From CAVSUR01 sp963731285 (lineage in GTDB: Bacteria; Actinomycetota; Actinomycetes; Streptosporangiales; Streptosporangiaceae), in NCBI GenBank assembly GCA_963731285.1, contig CAVSUR010000017.1:62001-126000 (forward strand): DNA of 64,000 nucleotides, given 5' to 3'. A model generated the notes under the pieces. That model was not told the DNA's origin. It saw only the letters and a program-made list of their open reading frames with translations, and made no database searches. Below, piece after piece: positions 1 through 9,000 of the stretch. The position numbers were made by a program, and so were the translations under genes. Position 1 is the stretch's first letter. Each line of letters starts with the position of its first letter.

Positions 1-126
1 AACGGCTTTAGCGCAACTAATTCCGAGCGTCAGTCTTCCCGGCCGGCGGCTTCGCCGGCGAAGCTGGCAGCAGTCCACAGGCCGGCGTCACTGCCGTCTC
101 GGCGGGGGCGGAAGGGCGGAGAATCA

Positions 127-1134
127 GTGACCACGATCAGCCAGCGGCCGGGCGGGGCAACCCCGGTCGACTTCGCCGCCTTCGGCGACTACGGCGACTT
201 CAGCCGTCCGAGCCGCCCGGCGGCGAGCCAGCCCGGCACCTTTGAGCGGCCGCCGTACCCGTTCCGTGGCCGGATCAGCGCGGACGGCTCGAGCGGCTAT
301 CCCGCCGGGCCCGGCCGTTACCACCTGTACATCTCCTGGGCCTGCCCGTGGGCCCATCGCACCGCGATCGTCCGCAAGTTGCTCGGCCTGGAGCAGGTTA
401 TCTCCCTGTCCGCGGTGGATCCGGTCAGGGACGGGCGCGGCTGGGCGTTCCGCGCGGGTGACGGTTACTCCGTCGACCCGGTCAACGGCTTCGCGCTGCT
501 GCGCGAGGCCTACGACGCAACCGAACCGCACTATGACGGGCACATCTCCGTTCCTGTGCTGTGGGACCGCGCGACCGGCCGGATCGTGAGCAACAACTTT
601 CCCGACATCACGATTGACCTGGACACCCAATTCGGCCAGTGGTCGGACCCCGCGGTCGACCTTTACCCGGCGGCGCTGCGCGGCGAGCTCGACGCAGTGA
701 ACGAAATGGTCTACCGGGGCCTGAACAACGGCGTATACCGGGCCGGCTTCGCCAGGACCCAGGAGGCCTACCACGAGGCCGTGAGCGAGGTGTTCGGCAC
801 GCTCGACCAGGTTGAGGACCGGCTGGCACACCAGCGCTACCTGCTCGGCGGCACGCTGACCGAGGCCGACGTGCGGCTCTGGGTGACGCTGGCCCGCTTC
901 GACGCCGTCTACTACTCGCATTTCAAGTGCAACATCCGCCGGGTTGCCGACTATCCGAGCCTGTGGGGCTACGCGCGGGATCTCTACTCGCGGCCCGCGT
1001 TCCGCGAGACGACGAATTTTGCCCATATCAAGAATCATTATTACCGGACGCACCCGCACCTCAACCCGAGCCGGATCGTGCCCGACGGTCCGGTCCTGGA
1101 CTGGGACAGCCCGCACGGCCGCGAGCACGTCTGA
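127..1134 (+). CDS. Xi-class glutathione S-transferase (glutathionyl-hydroquinone reductase-like)
   Basis: A 335-residue cytosolic protein of the YqjG/ECM4 (xi-class GST) family, which reductively removes thiols from thiol-hydroquinone conjugates. The N-terminal thioredoxin-like half carries the family signature SWACPWAHR, with the catalytic cysteine at about residue 73. The C-terminal helical half contains YYSHFKCN, also typical of xi GSTs. Length matches the family. Start is GTG at 127; no in-frame alternative is clearly better. Most actinomycetes use mycothiol instead of glutathione, so the real thiol substrate is uncertain. The next gene belongs to the glutamate-cysteine ligase superfamily, a suggestive but unproven thiol-metabolism link. 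Confidence 0.85.
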   Translation: MTTISQRPGGATPVDFAAFGDYGDFSRPSRPAASQPGTFERPPYPFRGRISADGSSGYPAGPGRYHLYISWACPWAHRTAIVRKLLGLEQVISLSAVDPVRDGRGWAFRAGDGYSVDPVNGFALLREAYDATEPHYDGHISVPVLWDRATGRIVSNNFPDITIDLDTQFGQWSDPAVDLYPAALRGELDAVNEMVYRGLNNGVYRAGFARTQEAYHEAVSEVFGTLDQVEDRLAHQRYLLGGTLTEADVRLWVTLARFDAVYYSHFKCNIRRVADYPSLWGYARDLYSRPAFRETTNFAHIKNHYYRTHPHLNPSRIVPDGPVLDWDSPHGREHV

Positions 1135-1217
1135 GCGGCGCACCTGGCCAGCCGCGCCATTACGTGCGAACGTGGGGTACGAAGGCCCGGCCCATTGAAC
1201 AGCATGTGGAGGGTCCG

Positions 1218-2693
1218 ATGGGCAGGGATGTCCCGGCCATTGTCGTCAGCCAGCAGGACCGGCGCGCCTACCGCGAGAAGGTGCGGCTGTGCCTCGACGT
1301 GTTCGCGCGCATGCTGGCCGAGTCCCGGTTCGACTCCGGGCCGCAGCAGGTCGGCCTGGAGATCGAGGTCAACCTGGTCGACGAGGACGGCTGGCCATCG
1401 ATGGCCAACACCTCGGTGCTGGAGGCGATCGCCGACCCGGCCTGGGCCAGTGAGCTCGGCCAGTTCAACCTGGAGATCAACCTGCCGCCGCGGTCGCTGG
1501 CCGGCGACGCACTGACCCGGCTGGAAGACCGGGTCAGGCGCAGCCTCAACCACGCGAACAAGCGGGCGCTGGAGGCCGGGGCCCGGCTGGTCATGGTGGG
1601 GATCTTGCCGACGCTGCGGGAGAGCGACGTCGGGGAGCACGCCATGTCGGTCAACCCGCGCTACCGGCTGCTGAACGAGCAGATGTTCGCCGCCCGCGGC
1701 GAGGAGATGCGGATCGCCATCGAGGGACCCGAGCGGCTGCTCGCCCACGCCGACACGATCACGCCGGAGGCGGCCTGCACCAGCGTGCAGTTTCACCTGC
1801 AGGTGTCGCCGGAGGCGTTCAGCAGCTACTGGAACGCGGCCCAGGCGGTGGCGGGCGTGCAGGTGGCGCTGGCGGCGAACTCGCCGTACCTGTTCGGCAG
1901 GCAGCTGTGGCGCGAGACCCGGATCACCCTGTTCGAGCAGGCCACCGATACCCGCCCGGAGGAGCTGAAGGAGCAGGGGGTGCGGCCCCGGGTGTGGTTT
2001 GGTGACCGGTGGATCACCTCGGTGTTCGATCTTTTCGAGGAGAACCTCAAGTACTTCCCCGCGCTGCTGCCGCTGTGCGAGGACGAGGATCCCGTGGCCT
2101 CGCTGGATCGCGGCATCGCGCCCGAGCTGGCCGAGCTGACGCTGCACAACGGCACCGTCTACCGGTGGAACCGGCCGGTGTACGCGGTCGTCGACAACCA
2201 GCCGCACCTGCGGGTGGAGAACCGGGTGCTGCCGGCCGGCCCCACGGTGGTCGACGTGATCGCCAACGCCGCGTTTTACTACGGGGTCGTCCGGACGCTG
2301 GCCCATGCCGAGCGGCCGGTATGGTCGCGGATGTCGTTCTCGGCCGCGGCCGAGAATCTGGTCGAGGGCGCCCGGCACGGCCTGGAAGCGCACGTCTACT
2401 GGCCGGGAATGGGTCAGGTCCCGGTCACCGAGCTGACCCTGCGCCGGCTGCTGCCGATGGCGGCGGACGGGCTGGCCGAGTGGGGCGTCGACCCGCTGGA
2501 CGCCCGGCGGCTGCTCGGCATCATCGAGCAGCGCTGCCTGACCGGGCGCAACGGCGCCACCTGGCAGGTCGGGGCCGTGACCGCGCTGACCGCGGCAGGC
2601 CTGAGCCGGGAGGAGGCGCTGCGCCGGATGACGCAGGGCTACATCGACCGGATGAACATCAACGAGCCGGCGCACGACTGGGAGCCGATCTGA
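1218..2693 (+). CDS. Glutamate-cysteine ligase family protein
   Basis: A 491-residue member of the glutamate-cysteine ligase (GCS2-like carboxylate-amine ligase) superfamily, which joins the gamma-carboxyl of glutamate to an amine using ATP. Visible family segments are GLEIEVNLVD (about residue 45), with acidic metal ligands, and FNLEINLPPR (about residue 85). The frame is open far upstream, but the ATG at 1218 follows GGAGGG closely and begins where homology begins. It follows the GST gene by about 80 bp in the same orientation, possibly as one unit. The exact acceptor amine cannot be read from sequence; ergothioneine-type EgtA activity is possible but not shown. Confidence 0.75.
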   Translation: MGRDVPAIVVSQQDRRAYREKVRLCLDVFARMLAESRFDSGPQQVGLEIEVNLVDEDGWPSMANTSVLEAIADPAWASELGQFNLEINLPPRSLAGDALTRLEDRVRRSLNHANKRALEAGARLVMVGILPTLRESDVGEHAMSVNPRYRLLNEQMFAARGEEMRIAIEGPERLLAHADTITPEAACTSVQFHLQVSPEAFSSYWNAAQAVAGVQVALAANSPYLFGRQLWRETRITLFEQATDTRPEELKEQGVRPRVWFGDRWITSVFDLFEENLKYFPALLPLCEDEDPVASLDRGIAPELAELTLHNGTVYRWNRPVYAVVDNQPHLRVENRVLPAGPTVVDVIANAAFYYGVVRTLAHAERPVWSRMSFSAAAENLVEGARHGLEAHVYWPGMGQVPVTELTLRRLLPMAADGLAEWGVDPLDARRLLGIIEQRCLTGRNGATWQVGAVTALTAAGLSREEALRRMTQGYIDRMNINEPAHDWEPI

Positions 2694-2802
2694 GCGGTCC
2701 GCGGCTGCCGCTCATAGTGCGCCGCGAGCGGCGATGCCTGCTCGGCAGGTGGCCGCCTTCGGCGCCGTGCCGGCTGGAGCCGCGAGGGCACCGGGCAGCG
2801 TA

Positions 2803-4080
2803 CTAGCGCGCTCCGCCGGCCCGCTGGCGCTGGCGCTTCAGCGCGCCGGCGACCGCCACCGCGCTCAGGATCTGGCCCGCCAGCTTGACGTTGCGCGATT
2901 CGGGGGAGCCCGCGCCGCGCGCAGGCCCCGGGCGCACTGGCTCCCGCGACGAACCCGGCGACCCCGCGCCGCCGGCCGTATCCTTCGCTGCGTGGCCGCT
3001 GGCGCCGCTCGCCGCCTGGCCGCCGCCGGTCGCTCGCCCGCTCGCCGCGCGCCCGTTAGCACCGGGCCGGTCAGCCGCTGCGCCCGCGGCGGGCTCCGCG
3101 CGAGCGGTCACCGGGCCGGGCTGATCGGTGCGGCGCAGCTCCACGGCCAGCTCGGGGCGGCGCTGCTGCGCGGCGGCGTACAGCTGGTAGGCGTGCACGT
3201 CGGCGCCCATCAGCGGCGGCGGGAACATGCTGCGCGGCCACAGCCCGCGCGCCTTCACCACGCTGAATTCCACCGCGTACAAGGTGAGCTGGGCCTGCAG
3301 GTAGAACCAGGCGAGCAGGCCCAGCACGATCCCGAACGTGCCGTAGGCCGAGTTGCTGGTCTTGGTGAGGTGACTGACCAGGTGGGTGGCGAAGGACTGC
3401 AGCACCGTCCAGGTGAACCCGGAAATGATGGCACCGAGCCGCAGGTCGCGGGTGGCGATTTCCTTCGCGGTGCCGACCCGGAACGCCAGCCAGAACGTCC
3501 CGATATTCAGCACTAGCGCTACGGCGACCGCGCCGATTTGCGCCAGCGGCCCGGGCAGGAAACTGCTGGCGTGGCCGGCGAACTCGGCGAGCGAGATCGT
3601 GACGATCTGGCCGACGCCGATCACGATGATGAGGCCGAAGCTGCGCAGCAGCGAGCCGGGGAAGCCGGGACGCCGGGTGAACGGCACCCCCCAGACGGTA
3701 TTAAGCGCATTCTGGATCGCGTTCGCCACCCCGCGGCCGCCGTAGAAGGTCAGCACCAGGCCGATGACCAGCGCGATCCCGGCGCCGCTGACGGTGTGGC
3801 CCTTAGGCAGGTAATGGGCGAAGGTCGGGTACTGCTGCAGCGCCGAACTCTCCAGCCTGCGCTGAAGACTGGCATGTCCGCGCAGCACCAGTTCCAGCAC
3901 CGTGTACAGCACCAGCAGCAGCGGGAAGATCGACGCGAACGCGTAGTAGGACACCAGGGCGGCGAGGTAGCCGGCCTGGTCGTCGCTGAACTTCTTCCAG
4001 GCGCCGACGACAAAACCGAGAAAAGGCTGGTTCTGCTGCAGCCGGTCCACGTTGTGCTGCAGTTTCTGCACGGCGTTCAT
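2803..4080 (-). CDS. YihY/BrkB family inner-membrane protein
   Basis: A 425-residue membrane protein of the YihY (formerly BrkB) family. The first 300 residues contain about six hydrophobic segments, including the characteristic ALVSYYAFASIFPLLL in the first membrane segment and YGTFGIVLGLLAWFYLQ near residue 245. After about residue 290 the protein becomes a low-complexity Ala/Gly/Pro/Arg tail of more than 100 residues, common in actinomycete members and poorly conserved. The molecular function of the family is not established; the old link to RNase BN is wrong. It is convergent with the glutamate-cysteine-ligase-like gene and lies immediately downstream of the HxlR regulator on the same strand. 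Confidence 0.85.
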   Translation of the reverse strand: MNAVQKLQHNVDRLQQNQPFLGFVVGAWKKFSDDQAGYLAALVSYYAFASIFPLLLVLYTVLELVLRGHASLQRRLESSALQQYPTFAHYLPKGHTVSGAGIALVIGLVLTFYGGRGVANAIQNALNTVWGVPFTRRPGFPGSLLRSFGLIIVIGVGQIVTISLAEFAGHASSFLPGPLAQIGAVAVALVLNIGTFWLAFRVGTAKEIATRDLRLGAIISGFTWTVLQSFATHLVSHLTKTSNSAYGTFGIVLGLLAWFYLQAQLTLYAVEFSVVKARGLWPRSMFPPPLMGADVHAYQLYAAAQQRRPELAVELRRTDQPGPVTARAEPAAGAAADRPGANGRAASGRATGGGQAASGASGHAAKDTAGGAGSPGSSREPVRPGPARGAGSPESRNVKLAGQILSAVAVAGALKRQRQRAGGAR

Positions 4081-4092
4081 GTCGCAGGAGCA

Positions 4093-4695
4093 TTACCCGG
4101 GTGCTGGCTGATCATGCCTGCCGCGGCCCGGGCCGGCGGCCAGCTCCAGCTCATCAGCGCCGGTCTGGTGACCCGCTGAGCAGCGCAGCTGGGCCGCCAC
4201 CGGCGCGCCGCAGCCGTGGTGGTACAGCACCACCGGGGCCCCGGCGGGCGCCAGCCACTGGTCACCCCACTGCATCAGCGCCACCAGCACCGGGAACAGG
4301 GCGGCCCCCTTGTCGGTCAGCCGGTAGCCCATCCGGGCGCGCTGGCCGGACTCGCGGTAGGGGTAACGCTCGAGCAGCCCGTGCTCGACCAGGTCCCGCA
4401 GCCGCGCCGCCGCGACGGGCTGGCTGATGCGCGCGCGCTCGGCGAAGTCGTCGAAGCGGGTGGTGCCGTAGAACGCCTCCCGCAGGATCAGCAGGGCCGA
4501 GGTATTGCCGGCCACGTCCAGGGCCTTGCGCATCGAGCAGTGCACGGCCGCCCAGCCCGAGCGCGGCGCCAGCGGGCCGGTCAGCGTGACCGTGTGCCCG
4601 GACTCGGCCTGCTCTCCGGCCTGGTCCCCGGCCTGCCCCTCGGCCTGAGCACGGTGCGGGCCCGGTTCGCGGGCGGTGTCCTCATCGGCGTTCAC
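4093..4695 (-). CDS. HxlR-family winged-helix regulator
   Basis: A 200-residue regulator with one HxlR-type winged-helix domain at about residues 50-150 (GNTSALLILREAFYGTTRFDDF, then AARLRDLVEHGLLERYPY and GYRLTDKGAALFPVL, as short segments). The N-terminal 45 residues and the tail are low-complexity. HxlR proteins act as dimers and often control a divergently transcribed neighbour; here that is the MFS exporter starting at 4750. Both promoters must lie within the 54-bp AT-rich gap, where an inverted repeat is visible (see 4708-4768). The inducing ligand is unknown. Confidence 0.85.
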   Translation of the reverse strand: MNADEDTAREPGPHRAQAEGQAGDQAGEQAESGHTVTLTGPLAPRSGWAAVHCSMRKALDVAGNTSALLILREAFYGTTRFDDFAERARISQPVAAARLRDLVEHGLLERYPYRESGQRARMGYRLTDKGAALFPVLVALMQWGDQWLAPAGAPVVLYHHGCGAPVAAQLRCSAGHQTGADELELAAGPGRGRHDQPAPG

Positions 4696-4707
4696 GAGCT
4701 CAGTATA

Positions 4708-4768
4708 GCTGGCTTGCGATTTTCTTAGTCAGGGCATTATGGTCTGGCTATGACTTTGCTAAGCCAGC
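4708..4768. promoter_or_regulatory. Divergent hxlR/MFS control region with 8-bp inverted repeat
   Basis: GCTGGCTT at 4708-4715 is matched by AAGCCAGC at 4761-4768, bracketing an unusually AT-rich stretch (GATTTTCTTAGTC, GGCATTATGG). The right arm lies just inside the MFS reading frame, so repression by blocking elongation or a DNA loop is conceivable. This is a candidate HxlR operator inferred from symmetry and position only. Confidence 0.35.
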
Positions 4769-6400
4769 AGGGATCACGGGGGACGGCCCGGCGGACCGCG
4801 GCGGCCCCGCGCGAGGTGCTGCTGATCGTGTCAGCCGGGGTGGTCATGGCCAGCCTGGACCTGTTCATCGTCAACGTGGCGCTGCCGCAGATCGCCAGGG
4901 ACCTGCACGAGCCGGACCTGGGCGCGCTGTCCTGGGTGCTGAACGGGTACGCGATCGTCTACGCGGCCCTGCTGGTGCTGGCCGGCCGGCTGGCCGACCG
5001 GCGCGCTCGCGAGCACGGGTTCCTGCTTGGTGTGGCCATCTTCACCGCGGCCTCGGCCGCGTGCGGCGCGGCCAGCAGCGTGGCCATGCTGGTGGCGTTC
5101 CGGCTGGTGCAGGCGGCGGGCGCGGCGCTGCTCACGCCCACCTCGCTGGGCCTGGTGCTGGCGTCCTACCCGCCGGAGCGCCGGGCCGGCGCGGTCCGGG
5201 CCTGGACCGCGACCGGCGGCATGGCCGCGGCGCTCGGCCCGGTGGCCGGCGGGCTGCTGGTCACGCTCAGCTGGCGCTGGGTTTTCCTGGTCAACGTGCC
5301 GATCGGGCTGGCCGCGCTGCTGATCGGCTGGCGGCGGCTGCCGCACGTGCCCGGGCACGACGGGCCCCGGCCGGACGTGCTCGGCGCGCTGCTGGTCACG
5401 GCGGGTGTAGCCGGCGCTCACCCTGGGACTGGTCAGGGGCGGTACCTGGGGCTGGGGCTCGGCGGCCACGATCGGCGTGCTGGCCGCCTCGGCCACGGTG
5501 CTCGCCGTGTTCGGGCTGCACTGCGCCCGGCATCACAACCCGCTGATCGACCCGGCGCTGCTGCGGATCCGCCCCTTCACCGGGGCCTCGGTGGTGACGC
5601 TGCTGTTCTCGGTGTCGTTCGGCGCCATGCTGCTGTCGGTGGTGCTCTGGCTGCAGGATGCGTGGGGCTGGTCGGCGCTGAGCGCCGGGCTGGCCATCGC
5701 GCCCGGGCCGGTGATGGTCCCGGTGATCTCGTTCGCGGTCACCGGGCGGCTGATCGCGCGGTTCGGGCCCGCGCCAGTGATCGCGCTCGGCTCGACCGTG
5801 TTCGCGGGCGGCATCGCCTGGTGGGCCGCGGCGATCACGCTCGCGCCCGACTACTGGCACGTGCTCGGGGGCATGCTGGCCACCGGCATCGGCGTCGGGC
5901 TGACCCTGCCCACGCTGATGTCGACGGCCGCCGCGTCCCTGCCGCCGCACGCCTTCGCCACCGGCTCCGGCGTGGTCAACATGCTCAGGCAGGTGGGGTT
6001 CGCCGTCGGGGTGGCCGTCCTGGTCGCGGTGCTCGGAACCCCGGCGACCGCGGCCGGGCGGCTGGCGGCGTTCCAGCGCGGATGGCTGGTGATCGCGGCC
6101 ATCGCCCTGGCGGGTGCGATCGCCGCGGTGCTGGTGCGCCGCCAGCGCCCGGCGCCCGGAGCGGCCCAGCCGGCCGGAGCAGCCCCGTCCTCCGGCGCAG
6201 TCCTGCCGGCCGCGCGGCCCCCGCTCTGCCGAACGGTCGGTAGCACGCCGAACAGGATGAAGGAGCCGAACAGGATGAAGGATCTGTGCCGGCGGCTCCA
6301 GATTTTTCGTCTTGGTCGCCGCGATGGCCCTCAGGCGGCCCCGATGGCCCGTAGCCGGGCCAGTGCCGGGCCGGCGAAGGCGGAGGCGAGCCCCGCGTAG
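4750..6400 (+). CDS. DHA2-type MFS drug exporter (one frameshift)
   Basis: A 14-helix major facilitator of the DHA2 (EmrB/QacA-like) drug:proton antiporter group. The first frame (4750 to about 5412) has SLDLFIVNVALPQIARDL in helix 1, then the GRLADRR motif A and the ALGPVAGGLL motif C. The remaining helices (LVRGGTWGWGSAATIGV onward) are in the next frame, read from about 5414. Deleting one G in GCCGGCGCTC (5410-5419) restores one continuous protein, so this is one gene with a +1 insertion. The C-terminus is uncertain: the corrected frame runs to 6400 and overlaps the end of the convergent SGNH gene. It is probably controlled by the divergent HxlR protein. Confidence 0.8.
6247..6282. repeat. 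18-bp tandem duplication
   Basis: GCCGAACAGGATGAAGGA occurs twice head to tail at 6247-6264 and 6265-6282, at the poorly conserved end of the MFS gene. It adds six residues in the open frame and looks like a recent slippage duplication. Confidence 0.8.
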
Positions 6401-7110
6401 CCGAGGTCGTTGGGGTGGAAGTGGTCCCCGGCCAGCCTGCCCCGCCACGAACCGGGGCCGCCCGACCGCATGTCGGCCAGGATCAGCCTGCCGTCCCGGC
6501 CGGGGCCGCCGCTCGTGGCGCGGTCGATCAGCTCGTTGATGGCGCGGGCCGCCGGGTTGCGGTTCGGCATGCCGGCGACCACGGCGCCGTCCGGCAGCCG
6601 GTCCAGCAGCTGGCTGAACGCGACGGCCAGCCCGGCCCGGTGCCGTCGGCGCATGATGTCGTTCGAGCCGATCAGCAGCGTGACCAGCTCCGGCCGGACG
6701 CCGAGCCGGGCCATCGCGGGCAGCTGGGTGTCCAGCACATCGGCGACCCGGGCGCCGCTGACCGACAGGTTGACGATCCGCACCGGGTAGCCGCGGCTGG
6801 CCAGCTCGCGACCAAGCTGGCCGACCCAGCCGCGGTCGTAGCGGGAGGCGCCGATGCCCTGGGACATCGAGTCGCCGAGCACCGCCCACAGCGGGCCGCC
6901 GGCGGCCAGCGCAGCGGCATTCGCGCGCTGCCACGCGCGGGCGTACGGCTCGATCTGCGCCTGCACCTGGCCCACGCCGGGCAGCAGCCGCGCAGCCGCC
7001 CGGTAGAACGGCCCGGCCGGGCGGGGACTCAGGTTCGAGTAGGCAAACTCCGGCGCCTGCTGGGTCATGCCCTGGTCAACACCGCAGCCGCCATGATCAG
7101 TCCCGGCCAT
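6331..7110 (-). CDS. SGNH/GDSL-family hydrolase
   Basis: A 259-residue esterase/lipase-like hydrolase of the SGNH fold. Block I is GDSMSQGIGA (nucleophile Ser about 81), block III is GSNDI (Asn about 150) and block V is DHFHPND (Asp/His about 229-232), so the catalytic set is complete. The start chosen is ATG 7110, which follows GGGAG at good distance; ATG 7068 is an alternative. There is no signal peptide, so it is predicted to be cytoplasmic or membrane-peripheral. The substrate is not predictable. It is convergent with the MFS gene and divergent from lysA, sharing a 109-bp promoter gap. Confidence 0.85.
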   Translation of the reverse strand: MAGTDHGGCGVDQGMTQQAPEFAYSNLSPRPAGPFYRAAARLLPGVGQVQAQIEPYARAWQRANAAALAAGGPLWAVLGDSMSQGIGASRYDRGWVGQLGRELASRGYPVRIVNLSVSGARVADVLDTQLPAMARLGVRPELVTLLIGSNDIMRRRHRAGLAVAFSQLLDRLPDGAVVAGMPNRNPAARAINELIDRATSGGPGRDGRLILADMRSGGPGSWRGRLAGDHFHPNDLGYAGLASAFAGPALARLRAIGAA

Positions 7111-7219
7111 GATCAGCACTCCCGCGCGGGCGCCGGCCTGGCGCCCGGCCCGGCTAGGATCGTCGCAGCCGGGCGCCCGGCGTGATCACGCTGACCGACA
7201 CCGGCCAAGGGGGACGGCA

Positions 7220-8608
7220 GTGAGCCGAGTTGCCCACCCGGCGGGCCCGTGGCATGCCGACATGCTGCCGCCGGAGCAGCCGGGACCGCCGCCGGCGGAC
7301 GTCAACGCGCTGGACCCGGCGGTCTGGCCGCGCTCGGCCCGGCGGTCCGGCGGCGCGATCAGGCTGGGCGGTGTTGATGTGCGCGAGCTGGCCCGCGAGT
7401 TCGGCACCCCGTTGTTCGCCCTGGACGAGGCGGATTTCCGCGGCCGGTGCCGGGACTTTCGCGCCGCATTCGGCCCGGATACCGGGGTGTTCTACGCGGC
7501 CAAGGCGTTCTGCAGCCGGGCCGTGCTGCGCTGGGTCAGCGAGGAGGGCCTCGGCGTCGACGTCTGCACCGGCGGCGAGCTAGAGGTCGCGCTGCAGGCC
7601 GGGGTGGCGCCTGAGCTGATTACCCTGCACGGCAGCAACAAGCTGCCTGCCGAGCTGGAGCGGGCCGTGTCGATCGGCATCGGGCACATCGTGGTGGACT
7701 CGCTGGACGAGATCGCCCGGCTCACCGTGATCGCGGCCGCCGCGCCCGGGCGGCCCCGGGTCCTGGTGCGGGTGACCACCGGCGTCGAGGCGGCCGCGCA
7801 CGAGTTCGTGGCCACGGCGCACGACGACCAGAAATTCGGCTTCTCGCTGTCCTCCGGCGCCGCCGACGAAGCGGTGCGCCAGGTGCTGGCCTGCCCGGAC
7901 CTGGAGCTGGCCGGCCTGCACTCGCACATCGGGTCGCAGATCTACGACACGGCCGGATTTGAGGTGGCCGCGCACCGGGTGCTCGGGCTGGCGGTCCGGA
8001 TCCGGGACGAGTACGGCCTGTCCATCGCCGAGCTGAACCTGGGCGGCGGGTTCGGCATCGCCTACGTTGCCGCCGACGATCCTGGCGAGGTGCGGGCGAT
8101 CGCGGCCGGGCTACGCCAGATCATGGCCGGCCAATGCCGCCTGGCCGGGCTAGAGCTGCCGCAGCTGACCGTCGAGCCGGGCCGGGCCATCTCCGGTCCC
8201 GGCACCATCACCGTCTACGAGGTCGGCACGGTCAAGAACGTCGACGGGCTGCGCACCTACGTCAGCGTTGACGGCGGGATGAGCGACAACATCCGCACCG
8301 CGCTGTACGACGCCAGCTACACCTGCGCCCTGGCCTCCCGCGAGTCGGCCGCGCCGGTCATGCTGTGCCGCCTGGTGGGCAGGCACTGCGAGAGCGGTGA
8401 CATCGTGGTCCGCGACGCCTGGCTGCCCGGCGACCTCGCCCCCGGTGACCTGGTCGCGGTCGCGGGCACCGGGGCCTACTGCCGGTCCATGGCCAGCAAC
8501 TACAACCACGTGCCGCGGCCCGGCGTGGTCGCCGTGGCCGGCGGCGCGGCCCGGGTCGTGCTGCGCCGCGAGACCGTCGGCGACCTGCTGCGGCTCGACG
8601 TGGGCTAG
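7220..8608 (+). CDS. lysA: Diaminopimelate decarboxylase
   Basis: A 462-residue fold-III PLP enzyme that decarboxylates meso-diaminopimelate to L-lysine. The PLP lysine is in FYAAKAF (about residue 95). SHIGSQI binds the cofactor phosphate, and the GRHCESGD segment (about 388) supplies the active-site cysteine across the dimer. The C-terminal YNHVPRPGVV is typical. The start is GTG 7220 after AAGGGGGA; the open frame upstream to 7109 lacks homology. A TAGGAT box at about 7154 could be its -10 element. In many actinomycetes lysA begins a threonine operon, but here the downstream DNA is a broken ABC ATPase. Confidence 0.93.
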   Translation: MSRVAHPAGPWHADMLPPEQPGPPPADVNALDPAVWPRSARRSGGAIRLGGVDVRELAREFGTPLFALDEADFRGRCRDFRAAFGPDTGVFYAAKAFCSRAVLRWVSEEGLGVDVCTGGELEVALQAGVAPELITLHGSNKLPAELERAVSIGIGHIVVDSLDEIARLTVIAAAAPGRPRVLVRVTTGVEAAAHEFVATAHDDQKFGFSLSSGAADEAVRQVLACPDLELAGLHSHIGSQIYDTAGFEVAAHRVLGLAVRIRDEYGLSIAELNLGGGFGIAYVAADDPGEVRAIAAGLRQIMAGQCRLAGLELPQLTVEPGRAISGPGTITVYEVGTVKNVDGLRTYVSVDGGMSDNIRTALYDASYTCALASRESAAPVMLCRLVGRHCESGDIVVRDAWLPGDLAPGDLVAVAGTGAYCRSMASNYNHVPRPGVVAVAGGAARVVLRRETVGDLLRLDVG

Positions 8609-8935
8609 CACCGCGGGCTCGTCCACCATGCCGAGTGCGACATCCAGCCGCCGCGCCGCCGAGCTGGCTGACGTAGCCCATCCGGCCGCGCACCTGCCGC
8701 GGCTGCCTGGCCACGTCGAAGCCGGCTACGGCCGCGGTGCCGGCGTCAATGGGCAGCAGGGTCGTCAGCATGCGCAGCGTGGTGGTCTTGCCGGCGCCGT
8801 TCGGGCCGAGGAAGCCGAGGATCTGGCCCGCGCGCACCGCGATGCTGACCCCGCGCACCGCCTCAACCCGGTAACGCCCCCGTCCCCGGCCCCCGGTGAA
8901 GCTCTTGCGCAGCCCGCTGGTGCTGATGATGTCAA
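8609..8935 (-). pseudogene. Remnant of a DrrA-type ABC transporter ATPase with internal deletion
   Basis: Reading leftward from about 8930, the sequence encodes STSGLRKSFTGGRGRGRYR, then VRGVSIAVRAGQILGFLGPN with Walker A GPNGAGKTTT, then GRMGYVSQLGG as in daunorubicin-resistance-type ATPases. At about 8665 it switches frame to RRLDVALGMVDEPAVL, the segment just before Walker B, and then ends against the lysA stop. Helical domain, signature motif, Walker B and the whole C-terminus are missing, and there is no good start codon. The join brings a GG after SQL next to the sequence that normally follows SGGQ, consistent with deletion at short homology. It cannot encode a working ATPase. Confidence 0.75.
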
Positions 8936-9000
8936 GGCCGGCCGGCGGCCCGGTCGGCTAGAGTCGGCGGCGCGTCCCCGTTCTGACTGAGGGGTTTCCG

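Noticed and set aside
1..126. Partial gene at the left edge
   Set aside because: The short stretch before the GST gene has no conserved coding sequence in any frame and includes stops in several.
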